From positions 1 through 64,000 of the forward strand of contig JAIRPK010000022.1 in NCBI GenBank assembly GCA_031257015.1: DNA of 64,000 bases. Direction: 5' to 3'. Positions 47,925 through 57,375 of this stretch are shown piece after piece (positions within the stretch are counted from its first letter, which is position 1; each line of letters begins with the position of its first letter). Origin of the DNA: Tannerellaceae bacterium. Its GTDB lineage: Bacteria; Bacteroidota; Bacteroidia; Bacteroidales; Tannerellaceae. The position numbers and the translations under genes were made by a program. The notes beneath the pieces are model-generated. The model was given only the letters and a program-made list of their open reading frames with translations, made no database searches and was not told the DNA's origin.

Positions 47925-49367
47925 TTACGAGACATTAAACAGTCCGACCCGGTTGATTATGGGAGAGGCAAGAGAACTGGTGATACGTAATCTGATTTTA
48001 CTTCCTTTGGCCGGCGCGAAACGGAGAATGCGCTTGTATCCGATTGTTGTTCCTTCGGCGATTTGCGTCCATTGCCCATTTGCGGCATCCCAATTGTCGA
48101 TGGCAAATCCTGAGATTCGTTGTCCGAGCGTGATATATTCCTGGAGGACGATGCAGTTGAACTCTTTTTCTTCGCGAAGATTTATTTCTATCGAGGGCGA
48201 AGCGTCGTTGTCCATGGGGCACCAGAAGGAATCGTAGTCTGAACTGTTTACGTTTTGAGCGGCATGAGCTTTATGTGGCCTTCTGACGCTGGACGCTTTA
48301 AATTCGCCATAACGGAGGAAGTTGTCGGCAAAGGCCATGTCTCTCTCCTTCTTAAATTCCATGAGGCTGATGGAGTCGATTGGCGAAATGCGCCCTTCGC
48401 GGTTTGGCGGGACATTGAGGAGAAGGTTTGAATTTCTGCCGACGGAGGTATAGTATATATCCATAAGTTGGCGTCCGGTTTTCACTTCGTTATCCGTGGA
48501 GGCGCTGTAAAACCATCCGGGGCGGATGGATATGTCTGTTTCGACCGGCACCCATGCGTTTCCGTAGATATTTCCCCGTTGAAGAGTGTCCACTGGCGGC
48601 GCACCTTTTCCCGGTTCAAAGCCTGCGATATTTAAGCGCCCCCAATTGGTTTCGGATGCAACGCCTCTTTCGTTGCCGACCCATCTGCATCCAGGACCGA
48701 CATCGCTAAAGATGACGATGTCAGGTTGATTTGCGTATATCGTCCGGTGGAAGAGCGGCCAGTCGTAGATTTGCCTTAATTGCCCTTTGTCTGCGTCACC
48801 ATTAGCGCCGTCGAGCCATTGTTCAAAGACGGGGCCATATTGGGAAAGAACTTCGTTCAGTGTTCCGGCAAAGACTTCGTTGTACTGTGGCGTTCCGTAG
48901 TCTGGATGGTTTCTGTCCCACGGAGAGACATATACGCCGAAGTCAAGGCCATGCCGCTTGCACGCTTCGGAGAGTTCGCGTAGCACGTCTCCTTTTCCGT
49001 CTCTCCAGCTGCTTTCTCTAACGGTATGTTTGCTGTATTTGCTTGGCCACAAACAGAATCCGTCATGATGTTTAGCAGTTAAGATGATTCCTTTCATATC
49101 CGCGGCGATTGCAGTTCGCACCCATTGTTCACAATCAAGGGCGACGGGGTTAAATACATTGGGGTCTTCTTGTCCGTCTCCCCATTCCTTGTCTGTGAAA
49201 GTATTAGGGCCGAAGTGCACGAACATGTAGTATTCTCGCTTTTGCCATTGCAATTGTTGAGGTGTTGGCGTTGGGCCGTATGGAAGAAGAGGGGCGGTAA
49301 TGCCGCAGGATGCGAGCAGGATGAGCAGGAGAGGTAATGTAGCTGTTTTTAACAGTTTGTGTTTCAT
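47925..49367 (-). CDS. alpha-L-fucosidase lipoprotein (GH29)
   Basis: 480 residues with a lipoprotein signal (LLASC, Cys21). The GH29 TIM barrel (about 40-335) shows YYMFVHFGPNTFTDKEWG, LTAKHHDGFCLWPSKYSKH and, at the nucleophile, FEQWLDGANG with Asp186. A C-terminal F5/8-type-C-like domain (about 375-480: SIEINLREEKEFNCIVLQEY to RLRITSS) probably binds sugar. It should release fucose from glycans at the cell surface or in the periplasm. No SusC/SusD pair or other fucose genes are nearby, so it is not in a visible polysaccharide-utilisation locus. Confidence 0.9.
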   Translation of the reverse strand: MKHKLLKTATLPLLLILLASCGITAPLLPYGPTPTPQQLQWQKREYYMFVHFGPNTFTDKEWGDGQEDPNVFNPVALDCEQWVRTAIAADMKGIILTAKHHDGFCLWPSKYSKHTVRESSWRDGKGDVLRELSEACKRHGLDFGVYVSPWDRNHPDYGTPQYNEVFAGTLNEVLSQYGPVFEQWLDGANGDADKGQLRQIYDWPLFHRTIYANQPDIVIFSDVGPGCRWVGNERGVASETNWGRLNIAGFEPGKGAPPVDTLQRGNIYGNAWVPVETDISIRPGWFYSASTDNEVKTGRQLMDIYYTSVGRNSNLLLNVPPNREGRISPIDSISLMEFKKERDMAFADNFLRYGEFKASSVRRPHKAHAAQNVNSSDYDSFWCPMDNDASPSIEINLREEKEFNCIVLQEYITLGQRISGFAIDNWDAANGQWTQIAEGTTIGYKRILRFAPAKGSKIRLRITSSLASPIINRVGLFNVS

Positions 49368-49394
49368 GAATAATTACGAGAGTATAAATTAATA

Positions 49395-49844
49395 CTAGTT
49401 GAGAAGCTTTTTGACGATTTCGGCAATTGCTTTGCCTTCTGCTTTACCGGCCAAAGCTTTATTGGCTGCCCCGATGACTTTTCCCATCTCTTTTGGGTCT
49501 TGCGCACCGGTTTGTTTGATGATGTCAGCAATTGCGCTTTCGAGTTCGTCGGCAGATAGTTGTTTGGGAAGGTATTCCTCGATGACGGCTATTTCTGCCA
49601 ATTCGTTTTCTGCCAATTCGGGCCGTCCTTGTGATACAAATATGTTTGCGCTGTCTTTGCGCTGTTTAACCATCTTTTGTAGAATCTTCACGGCTGATTC
49701 ATCATTTAGATCGCCATCGCTGCCTTTGGCAGTTTTCGCTTCTATAAATTCCTTTTTTACTCCGCGCAATGCTTGGAGGCGTATTTTTTCTTTAGCCAGC
49801 ATGGCTGCTTTGATGTCTTCGCTTACTTGTTCAAATAAATTCAT
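49395..49844 (-). CDS. GatB/YqeY domain protein
   Basis: 149 residues matching the YqeY family, a tRNA-binding domain shared with GatB: MNLFEQVSEDIKAAMLAKEK, RLQALRGVKKEFIEAK and the end KALAGKAEGKAIAEIVKKLL. Its cellular role is not settled. It follows ftsZ by 24 bases, the usual place at the end of the Bacteroidales dcw cluster. Confidence 0.88.
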   Translation of the reverse strand: MNLFEQVSEDIKAAMLAKEKIRLQALRGVKKEFIEAKTAKGSDGDLNDESAVKILQKMVKQRKDSANIFVSQGRPELAENELAEIAVIEEYLPKQLSADELESAIADIIKQTGAQDPKEMGKVIGAANKALAGKAEGKAIAEIVKKLLN

Positions 49845-49868
49845 ATTCAGAGTGTTTTTAATTGTTTT

Positions 49869-51173
49869 TTAAAATGATATTGCTTGATCGCTTCTGCCAC
49901 TCTCCTCGACAGGGGCGGATACACAGGGATACCATTTGGCTTTAGCATTATCCCGTTGTGTTTTTAATTTTTTTAATGTTTTATAATCCTGCTTGTAGGC
50001 GGGAGTATTTTCAAGCATTACAATAATCTCGTCATTGTCTAAATCTTCCTCTGCCAGGATGTAGGACTGGAAGCGAATTCCAAGTTGCGCTGTTGGTGTA
50101 AAGTCTTCACCGTAGTATTTGCCTATCAGCTTTTGTTCATTTTCTTTTATTTCCTCCTCCTTCTCCGCTGTTTCCTTATCAATTATATCTATGTCCGGGA
50201 TTGCGTCCTTGGAGAAGCCTGATGCAAGGATAGTAACTTTCAGCCTGTTGCCTAATGTATCATCATCGCATCTACCCCACTTTGTTTCAATCTTGGTTTG
50301 ATCGAAACGTGCCATAAATGCCCCTATCTCTTTCACTTCCTTTATGCTTAGCTTATGTTGTTTAGAGGTGGCTACATTTAGTAACATGCGCTGTGCTGCG
50401 TAAATATTATTATTATTCAACAGAGGAGAGTTGACGGCTTCATCAAGAGCAGTTTGCAGTCGCGTTGCCCCTTCTCCGTGTCCGTTGCTTATTAATGCGA
50501 CGCCGCTATCGCAAAGAGTTGCTTTTACATCAGCAAGATCCAAGTTCATTTTACCTGGCACTGTAATAAGCTCTGCTATGCTTTTAGCAGCAATATGCAA
50601 GGTGTCATCAGCTTTTGCAAAACCATTGTCTGCGTCATCATCATCGTCAAAGACCTCAAGCAGACGGTCATTGCATATCACCAATATGGCATCTACATTC
50701 TTACGCATTTCCTCCACTCCTTTCAGGGCCTTTAATACTCGAGGTCGTCCTTCCCAGATAAAAGGGATTGTCACAATACTTACCGTCAGAATTTCCTTAT
50801 TTTTCGCAATATTAGCTATTATTGGAGCGGCTCCCGTGCCTGTTCCTCCCCCCATTCCTGCAGTAATAAAAACCATCTTTGTCCCATCGCTTAGACGTTG
50901 CCCGATTTCATCTTTGCTTTCAATTGCTGCCAAGCGGGCTTTTTCAGGATCACCGCCGGCTCCTTCGCCGTTTCCCAATACAAGTTTGTCCGGCACTTTT
51001 GACTTTTCCAAATCTTGTTTATCTGTATTGCAAAGTAAAAATGTAACATCGCCTATCCCTTTGTCATACATGTGAGATACAGCATTCCCACCACCGCCAC
51101 CTACACCTATTACTTTTATGATTTTAGGGTTTTCTGTGGTTAATACAAATCCATCTTCTATTGAGTCATCCAT
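49869..51173 (-). CDS. ftsZ: cell division protein FtsZ
   Basis: 434-residue tubulin-like GTPase that forms the division ring. The tubulin signature GGGTGTGAAP is at 108-117, with NTDKQDL near 49. Unusual points: an acidic run at 176-182 (DDDDDAD) in the helix H7 region, and about 45 residues after the Bacteroidota-type C-terminal peptide (IIVMLENTPAYKQ), ending in a Lys- and Ser-rich tail. The standard FtsA-binding tail may therefore be internal. Downstream of ftsA in the dcw cluster. Confidence 0.97.
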   Translation of the reverse strand: MDDSIEDGFVLTTENPKIIKVIGVGGGGGNAVSHMYDKGIGDVTFLLCNTDKQDLEKSKVPDKLVLGNGEGAGGDPEKARLAAIESKDEIGQRLSDGTKMVFITAGMGGGTGTGAAPIIANIAKNKEILTVSIVTIPFIWEGRPRVLKALKGVEEMRKNVDAILVICNDRLLEVFDDDDDADNGFAKADDTLHIAAKSIAELITVPGKMNLDLADVKATLCDSGVALISNGHGEGATRLQTALDEAVNSPLLNNNNIYAAQRMLLNVATSKQHKLSIKEVKEIGAFMARFDQTKIETKWGRCDDDTLGNRLKVTILASGFSKDAIPDIDIIDKETAEKEEEIKENEQKLIGKYYGEDFTPTAQLGIRFQSYILAEEDLDNDEIIVMLENTPAYKQDYKTLKKLKTQRDNAKAKWYPCVSAPVEESGRSDQAISF

Positions 51174-51223
51174 TTTATTCCTACTTTAAATTATTCTTTC
51201 TTTTCTTATTCTTTCTCTTCGTC

Positions 51224-52642
51224 CTAATCATCTTTGAAAATCCAGTCCATAATGCTACCGCCCTTTTCCTTGGGTTCCTTGGGTTCCTTGTTTTTTTTGC
51301 GATTGCGTCCCCACTTTTCTACTTTTACCTTTTTCCCATCTTTTGTTTCATTGTCGTCACTAGTAGCAGTAGTTTGCTTCTCAATTGCAACCTTTTCAAT
51401 ATCTGGAAAAAGGTCTCTCCCGCTCGGCGGCGGTGCTGGCATGGCCGAACAATTCATGTAGTTCTTATCTCCATGCAGTAACAAGCCGATGGATACGTAA
51501 TCCGGGGCTATGTTGGGGGATTGTCTCTTGAGGATGATATTCCTCCGATAAGATGAGACTTTACGGACCTCCACTTTCAAACAATCCTCAATGAATTTAT
51601 CCAGCTGCGGAAGAGACGCGGCTTTGCCAGTGATGAAGATTCCCGACTTCAGGAATGTCCCCAAATTGTCTGCCTCGCGGCGATTCTCTGCTCTGACTAT
51701 TTCTCTTAAGCAATGTTCCGCATTTGCGATAATCTCATATTGTCGCGCCATTATTACTTCATAAAAAGATTTCGGGTCTATTGAGCGTAACTCTGACTTG
51801 TCAGGAGTGTTCACGCTGATGAAAGAGCTTTTATTCTCGTCAGCAATAGCGCAGCCGTGCTCAAGTTTGAGTTTCTCGGCCTCGACTTCGGATAACCCGA
51901 ACCGTTCAGCGATATCCCTGGTTATTAGATTGGCACCCAGCGGGATAGTTCTAAGCCCCAGCAACCGCCCTTTCTTGTAAACGCTTACCGATGTCACTCC
52001 ACTTCCAAAATCAATCAGGGCGCACCCCAATTCTTTGTCATTTTCGCTCAAAACCGCATCCGACAGAGCCAAGGGTGTGACAATTATGCCTGCCAATCCG
52101 TTCTTCAGACCAGCAGCCTTGACTGTCTCCAACACATCTCTACGCAAGGTATGTCGCGCAAGTATGAGCGGATATTTAGCCTCAATCATTGAGCAAACGC
52201 TTCCGACCGGATTAGGATCCAATTGTCCATTCAAATAGCAGGCCGGCTCCAAAATATCCAATACATCTTCCTCCGTTGGCAATTGGTGCTCAATTTCGTT
52301 CTTTAACTCGTCCATTAAAGCGTCAGTCACTTTTCCGTGAGATTCCAATGAGTGAGAGATACTTATTTCTTCTGATCGCACTGACTGCCCGCCAATGCCT
52401 ATAAACACTTTTCCGATGCGTGAGCCTGGAATCTTATTCTCCAACTTCCTGATTAGCGATTTCAGCCTTTCAGACGTTTCATTCACGTTCCTAATACATC
52501 CACGCCGGATACATCCTTCCGAATCCTCAGTCTCGTAAGACAAGACGGTGAATCCGTCACCTGTTTGCTCACGCCGACCTACGATTCCCGTTAAGATGGA
52601 ACTTCCTAATTGTATTGCTGCTATAAACTCCGTGTATGGCAT
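51224..52642 (-). CDS. ftsA: cell division protein FtsA
   Basis: 472-residue actin-like protein that ties FtsZ to the membrane. AIQLGSSILTGIVGRRE near the start is the phosphate-1 loop; ALIDFGSGVTSVSVYKKG near 213 is phosphate-2; the 1C insertion follows the usual order. The C-terminus has a charged linker (about 410-460) ending GGSIMDWIFKDD, an amphipathic membrane-targeting helix as expected. Between ftsQ and ftsZ. Confidence 0.95.
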   Translation of the reverse strand: MPYTEFIAAIQLGSSILTGIVGRREQTGDGFTVLSYETEDSEGCIRRGCIRNVNETSERLKSLIRKLENKIPGSRIGKVFIGIGGQSVRSEEISISHSLESHGKVTDALMDELKNEIEHQLPTEEDVLDILEPACYLNGQLDPNPVGSVCSMIEAKYPLILARHTLRRDVLETVKAAGLKNGLAGIIVTPLALSDAVLSENDKELGCALIDFGSGVTSVSVYKKGRLLGLRTIPLGANLITRDIAERFGLSEVEAEKLKLEHGCAIADENKSSFISVNTPDKSELRSIDPKSFYEVIMARQYEIIANAEHCLREIVRAENRREADNLGTFLKSGIFITGKAASLPQLDKFIEDCLKVEVRKVSSYRRNIILKRQSPNIAPDYVSIGLLLHGDKNYMNCSAMPAPPPSGRDLFPDIEKVAIEKQTTATSDDNETKDGKKVKVEKWGRNRKKNKEPKEPKEKGGSIMDWIFKDD

Positions 52643-52648
52643 AAATTC

Positions 52649-53392
52649 CTATTTTTTCGTACAAACAATCTGATTCTTATATTTCAAGTTAATGATCCCA
52701 TATTTATTCCATCCTATTTTCGGAATCGCCTGCTCGTAAAAGAGGCGCAAGTTGGACAGTTTTTCTTTAAAATTATCAAACGACCCCAGCAATATCCGAT
52801 GATCCCCTACTCGCGGAATAAGTTCTACCTCTTTGTCGGGACGGATATAGATCTGTTCGATTTGATTATTCCAAAATTCATTTTCCAGCAAAAATAATGA
52901 AAATTCATACAAGTTGGTTCGCGCATAATCTTTTTCAATATTGCCGCTTGCAACAGGCGTATATGCGGCGTATTTGCCGCTTGCAGGCATGATCTCGCCC
53001 TTTCTGTCAACATAATAATCGGACGAACCGGTAATGATTCGTAACACTGGTGTTTTCTCCATCACTTTTATTTTAATCATATCCGATGGAGTTTTATATA
53101 CATCAACGTCGGAAACTAATCCGTTACGCCTGATTTCCAGCTTGATTTTATTCGTATTTATCTCGTTCATCGGTTTCCCGTTCGGGTGAAGACCGGCATT
53201 CTTCAGTGCTAGGACGATTTCGGACTCGGTCAGGAATGTTTTGCCGTTTTCGCTCTTAATCGTGACGGACAGTCCGCGGCATTGATCGTCCTGCTTCGTA
53301 TCCTTGAAGCGCACGGCAACAATAATGATATATATCATCAGTAATAGCGTTAGAACCGCTGCGAACAGGCGAATGGTGCGGAGGCGCTTCAT
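52649..53392 (-). CDS. ftsQ: cell division protein FtsQ/DivIB-like
   Basis: 247 residues: a short basic cytoplasmic start, one membrane helix (about 9-28, LFAAVLTLLLMIYIIIVAV) and a periplasmic POTRA/FtsQ domain (GLSVTIKSENGKTFLTESEIVLALKN, then MIKIKVMEKTPVLRI). The stop is six bases before ftsA, and its ATG overlaps the murG-murC stop by four bases (ATGA). Sequence is weakly conserved as usual; position and topology support it. Confidence 0.88.
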   Translation of the reverse strand: MKRLRTIRLFAAVLTLLLMIYIIIVAVRFKDTKQDDQCRGLSVTIKSENGKTFLTESEIVLALKNAGLHPNGKPMNEINTNKIKLEIRRNGLVSDVDVYKTPSDMIKIKVMEKTPVLRIITGSSDYYVDRKGEIMPASGKYAAYTPVASGNIEKDYARTNLYEFSLFLLENEFWNNQIEQIYIRPDKEVELIPRVGDHRILLGSFDNFKEKLSNLRLFYEQAIPKIGWNKYGIINLKYKNQIVCTKK

Positions 53393-55842
53393 CTCGGTCT
53401 GGTTAAAAGGATTTCCTTTACCGGCTTGACAAGACGGTCTATATCTCCGGCGCCAGCCATCAGGACAACATCGTAATCAGCTTTTTTCATCACGGCTACA
53501 AGTTCATCTTTCGTGCATAACGTTTTCCTCGGAGCTGTTACTCTGTCGAATATAATTTGAGATGTTATGCCTGGAATAGCTTCTTCACGAGCCGGATAGA
53601 TGTCCAAAAGAATCAGTTCGTCGGCCAATGAAAGAGCCTCGGCGAAATCCGCTGCAAAATCGCGTGTCCGCGAATAGAGATGAGGTTGAAAAACAACGGT
53701 AAGTCTTCTTCCTGCATACAATTCTTTTACAGACCGTATGCTCTCCCTTATTTCCGACGGATGATGGGCATAATCGTCAATCAGTGCAATATCCTTGTTA
53801 TTTATATGTATATCAAACCGTCGCCCGGAGCCGCCAAAAGTAGCCATAGCGTTCTTAACCTCCGCTGCACTAACTCCATTCAAGGTCGCAATAGCAATAG
53901 CAGCTACGGCATTTTCAATATTTATCCTCACCGGAACGCCGAGTTTAATATCATCAATGCGGAAGTCGGGAGCTATGAAATCAAAATGTATTTCTCCGTT
54001 ACTGATACAAATATTCCCGGCATGAAAATCACCATCATCGGTTGAGTATGTATAAAGCTTAACGCCACGCTTTAGTCGAGGATTAATGTTTATTCCCTTT
54101 TTCATCACCAGCGTCCCACCCGGAACGACAAGCGAACTGAAATGGGCGAAACTCTCGCGATATGCGTCGCCAGTACCATAAATATCAAGATGGTCTTCGT
54201 CAGCCGAGGTTATAACTGCCATATATGGAGTAAGGCAATGGAAAGAACGGTCATATTCGTCTGCCTCCACGACTGTAAACTCGCTCTTTGCGGATAGAAG
54301 CAGGTTTGAATTATAATTTTTCAGAATCCCCCCAAGGAACGCCGTACAATCAACGGTTGATTGTTTCAGCAGATGGGCGACCATGGACGAAGTAGTAGTC
54401 TTACCATGTGTCCCGGCGATACATAGCGCTTTCGACGTAGCTGTAATACGCCCTAGCGCCTCGCTCCGCTTTATGATTTCAAAGCCATTTTCCCTGAACC
54501 AGCATAGTTCGCGATGCGAATCTGGTACCGCCGGTGTATATATAATTAATGTATGAACCGGAGAACGAAATTTTTCCGGAATAAGAGCAACGCTATCTTC
54601 ATAATGAATCTCCGCCCCCTCCTGCCGAATACTTTCAGTGAGCGGCGAGGCCGTCCGATCGTAGCCGCCAACGCTTTTTCCTTTCGACAAATAATAACGT
54701 ACCAGGGCGCTCATTCCGATTCCACCTATCCCGATGAAATAAACGGACTTCTTGATTATGTTATCAATTTCGTTGACAATACGCCCAGCGCTATCGGAAC
54801 AACCCAGGGCCAACATGCGTTCACTCATTTTCTCAAGTATATCATTATTTTTAATCATATCCACCGCCTTGACCAATTCTCCGTACAGTTTATTTTCATG
54901 AATAACGACTGCACCACCGTTTAATCCTACTGCCAGCGCATTTTTAGTCTGGTGATTGGCAGTGACATTAGGTGAAGGAACCAGGATGGCCGGCTTGCCC
55001 AAGAGCGTCAATTCGGAAATCGTCCCGGCTCCCGCACGGGAAATAACCAAGTCCGCCGCCGCATAAGCATAGTCCATGCGCGTAATAAATGCCTCAACCC
55101 AAATTGACGACGTATTGCTATACACGGCAACTTTTTCTCTCATGGATTCAATATAGCGACTTCCGGCCTGCCAGATAAGCTGGACGTCCGCCCCAATTAT
55201 GTTCGGGAGAATATCGGCGACGGCATAATTTATTTCTCTTGCTCCCAGGCTACCGCCGATTATAAGCAACGTTCTGCGTGCAGGCGACAAGCCGAAATAG
55301 GAAAAAGCCTCATTTCTGTTTACATCAAAATTCTCAATGTCGTGTCTTACCGGATTGCCGGTAAGGACGATGTTCTTCGCTGGGAAATATCGTTCCAAAT
55401 CCTTGTATGCCACGCAAATTTTTGCAGCCTTATTAGCGAAAAGGCGGTTTGTAATGCCTGGAAACGAGTTTTGCTCCTGAATCAGGAAGGGAATCCCCAA
55501 AGCCGACGCTGCCCACATCACCGGCGAGCTGGCATAGCCTCCAGTTCCTACAACTATATCCGGCTTAAATTCAAGGATAATTTCCTTTGCCCGGCGTCTG
55601 CTTGTAATAAAAAAAGTCTTAATAGCCTTCAAGGCTTTCCATGGATTGGTTCGGCTAATGCCGCTAACAGGAATCCCGACAATGTGATAGCCCGCATCGG
55701 GAACCATCTTCATTTCCATCCTTCCCTCTGCTCCGACAAAGAGGATCTCCACTCCAGGATAACGCTCCGTCAGTTTTCCGGCAATTGCAATGGCAGGGAA
55801 AATATGCCCGCCTGTTCCACCTCCGCTAATGATTACTTTCAT
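53389..55842 (-). CDS. MurG-MurC fusion: lipid II synthase plus UDP-MurNAc:L-alanine ligase
   Basis: One 817-codon frame without a stop carries two complete enzymes. Residues 1 to about 363 are MurG (GGGTGGHIFPAIAIA at 7-21, GTGGYASSPVMWAA near 99, IGGSLGAREIN near 195, SRAGAGTISELTLLGKPAI near 268), which adds GlcNAc to lipid I at the membrane. About 364-817 are MurC (FIGIGGIGMSALVRYYLSKG at 369-388, P-loop GTHGKTTTS near 477, DDYAHHPSEIR), a cytoplasmic ligase adding L-Ala to UDP-MurNAc. The join (NEIDNIIKKSVYF, about 54745-54760) has no Met or stop. In most relatives these are two adjacent genes. A base-calling error could mimic the fusion, but no frame disturbance is visible on either side. 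Confidence 0.93.
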   Translation of the reverse strand: MKVIISGGGTGGHIFPAIAIAGKLTERYPGVEILFVGAEGRMEMKMVPDAGYHIVGIPVSGISRTNPWKALKAIKTFFITSRRRAKEIILEFKPDIVVGTGGYASSPVMWAASALGIPFLIQEQNSFPGITNRLFANKAAKICVAYKDLERYFPAKNIVLTGNPVRHDIENFDVNRNEAFSYFGLSPARRTLLIIGGSLGAREINYAVADILPNIIGADVQLIWQAGSRYIESMREKVAVYSNTSSIWVEAFITRMDYAYAAADLVISRAGAGTISELTLLGKPAILVPSPNVTANHQTKNALAVGLNGGAVVIHENKLYGELVKAVDMIKNNDILEKMSERMLALGCSDSAGRIVNEIDNIIKKSVYFIGIGGIGMSALVRYYLSKGKSVGGYDRTASPLTESIRQEGAEIHYEDSVALIPEKFRSPVHTLIIYTPAVPDSHRELCWFRENGFEIIKRSEALGRITATSKALCIAGTHGKTTTSSMVAHLLKQSTVDCTAFLGGILKNYNSNLLLSAKSEFTVVEADEYDRSFHCLTPYMAVITSADEDHLDIYGTGDAYRESFAHFSSLVVPGGTLVMKKGININPRLKRGVKLYTYSTDDGDFHAGNICISNGEIHFDFIAPDFRIDDIKLGVPVRINIENAVAAIAIATLNGVSAAEVKNAMATFGGSGRRFDIHINNKDIALIDDYAHHPSEIRESIRSVKELYAGRRLTVVFQPHLYSRTRDFAADFAEALSLADELILLDIYPAREEAIPGITSQIIFDRVTAPRKTLCTKDELVAVMKKADYDVVLMAGAGDIDRLVKPVKEILLTRPR

Positions 55843-55859
55843 GATGGCATATATATAAT

Positions 55860-57113
55860 TTATTTATCTTTTAACGCTGCCAAAGGCGTATCTTCGGAGC
55901 TGCCGGCTTCTGCTTCCAGAACTTCATCATCTCCTTCTTCCACCTCCTCTTCAACATCTTCTTCATTCCCTATGCCTGCTCCGAAACGGCTTACACTCAG
56001 TATAATACCGATATATACGCAGGTGATAACCGTTGATGTCCCTCCGCGACTGATTAACGGTAGCGGCTGGCCGGCTATGGGAAATAGATCGACAACAACT
56101 GCCATGTTGAGAAAGGCTTGCATACAAATCAATAAACTGCATCCCAGGACAAGATACTTTGGAAATAGTTTTTCGCATTTACGGGCAATCACTCCGGCTC
56201 GGATTAATATAATAATATATAGAATCATCACAATTATACCTCCGATTACTCCCATCTCCTCAACTATTATCGCGAATATATAATCTGCATATGCCAGAGG
56301 AAGAGTTTCTCGCTGTTGCCCCAGTCCGGGGAATTTTCCCAGACCTCCGTTAGCAATTGCAATCTTGGAATATACAGTTTGTCTGTTATCATCATCTATA
56401 ACAAACGATTTTACATCCTGCTTAGGCTCCGGCTCAACATACATCGTCAACCGGTGTTTTATTTTCGCCAAAATAGCATGATCGTTCAAGTCCTTCTGAG
56501 GCAATGCAAATATAACAGCCACTCCCAGCGCCAGCAACAACATAAGAACGAATGTTAATGAAAGCATCCGCTTCCACGACACTTGACCGATAAACATAAA
56601 CAGAACCATAAAGACGAGAATAATCCCCCCGGTCGAAAAATTTTCCAACATAATAAGCCCGACAACAGGCAGAACTCCCAAAATAACAAACCAAAATCTT
56701 TGGGCTTCCGTAAATTTTTTCCGTTTGCTAAGACAAAAGGCCATAAATATGACACAGGCGAGCTTGGCTACTTCTGATGGCTGGAAACTTATTCCAAACA
56801 GTCTGTACCAGCGATATGAACCGTTTATCTCTACTCCCCCAACAAGCGTCAGGACTAGAAGAAGGATGGATATAGGCAGCAACAGCGCTCCTATCGACAG
56901 CCAGCGGCATGGGATATGATGAATAATGACGGCCGCAACCATTCCTATAAATATCATTTGCTCATGACGGATTATAAATGACCAATAATTATCGGCCTTA
57001 TATGCCAGTACACTTGATGCACTAAACACTTCAATCGTCGAGACGATCGCTAAAAGCATGAATGTAATCCATATTGACCTGTCGCCTTTAAATATTCTAT
57101 TGACTAATTCCAT
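55860..57113 (-). CDS. ftsW: lipid II flippase/SEDS protein FtsW
   Basis: 417 residues of the SEDS family, with about ten membrane helices. Conserved pieces are WYRLFGISFQPSEVAKLACVIF, GGLGKFPGLGQQRETLPLAYADYIFAIIVEEMG and PLPLISRGGTSTV. SEDS proteins are septal glycan polymerases. The last 35 or so residues are strongly acidic (EEDVEEEVEEGDDEVLEAE), a cytoplasmic tail I do not recall from family members. Its upstream gap to murD, 646 bases, holds a promoter and array G. Confidence 0.93.
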   Translation of the reverse strand: MELVNRIFKGDRSIWITFMLLAIVSTIEVFSASSVLAYKADNYWSFIIRHEQMIFIGMVAAVIIHHIPCRWLSIGALLLPISILLLVLTLVGGVEINGSYRWYRLFGISFQPSEVAKLACVIFMAFCLSKRKKFTEAQRFWFVILGVLPVVGLIMLENFSTGGIILVFMVLFMFIGQVSWKRMLSLTFVLMLLLALGVAVIFALPQKDLNDHAILAKIKHRLTMYVEPEPKQDVKSFVIDDDNRQTVYSKIAIANGGLGKFPGLGQQRETLPLAYADYIFAIIVEEMGVIGGIIVMILYIIILIRAGVIARKCEKLFPKYLVLGCSLLICMQAFLNMAVVVDLFPIAGQPLPLISRGGTSTVITCVYIGIILSVSRFGAGIGNEEDVEEEVEEGDDEVLEAEAGSSEDTPLAALKDK

Positions 57114-57200
57114 TGTAAAACTTAACGTTTAGAGTTAGAAATTATGAATAATCCGCCTCTTTCCTTCAGGTTTCGGCCGGACATTACACCGTATCTTCTG

Positions 57201-57208
57201 CAAATTTA
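57201..57208 (-). promoter_or_regulatory. possible -7 promoter box for ftsW and downstream dcw genes
   Basis: The minus strand reads TAAATTTG, 87 bases before the ftsW start. It would restart transcription after array G. Confidence 0.4.
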
Positions 57209-57307
57209 ATGAATCTAATGAAGAGATTACAATTGTCTGTTTTATTTCAATCTTGACTTTCTTGTCGAAAACAAATATTATTTTCATTTGGATGTTTATT
57301 ATTTTTG

Positions 57308-57315
57308 TATATTTG
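57308..57315 (+). promoter_or_regulatory. plus-strand promoter pointing into array G
   Basis: TATATTTG with TTTG at 57287-57290, 17 bases upstream, makes one of the better two-part Bacteroidota promoter matches in the window. It faces array G and murD antisense to the dcw cluster. A 72-codon frame of heptapeptide repeats (57346-57564) follows, but I do not call it a gene. Confidence 0.45.
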
Positions 57316-57375
57316 TACAGTTTTAACAGTATATCAATAGTTTAAATGAACTTTATTTATAATAAAATAAATTAT

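Noticed and set aside
55342-56283. 313-codon antisense ORF across murG-murC and ftsW
   Set aside because: Crosses the boundary of two certain genes on the other strand; no recognisable domain.
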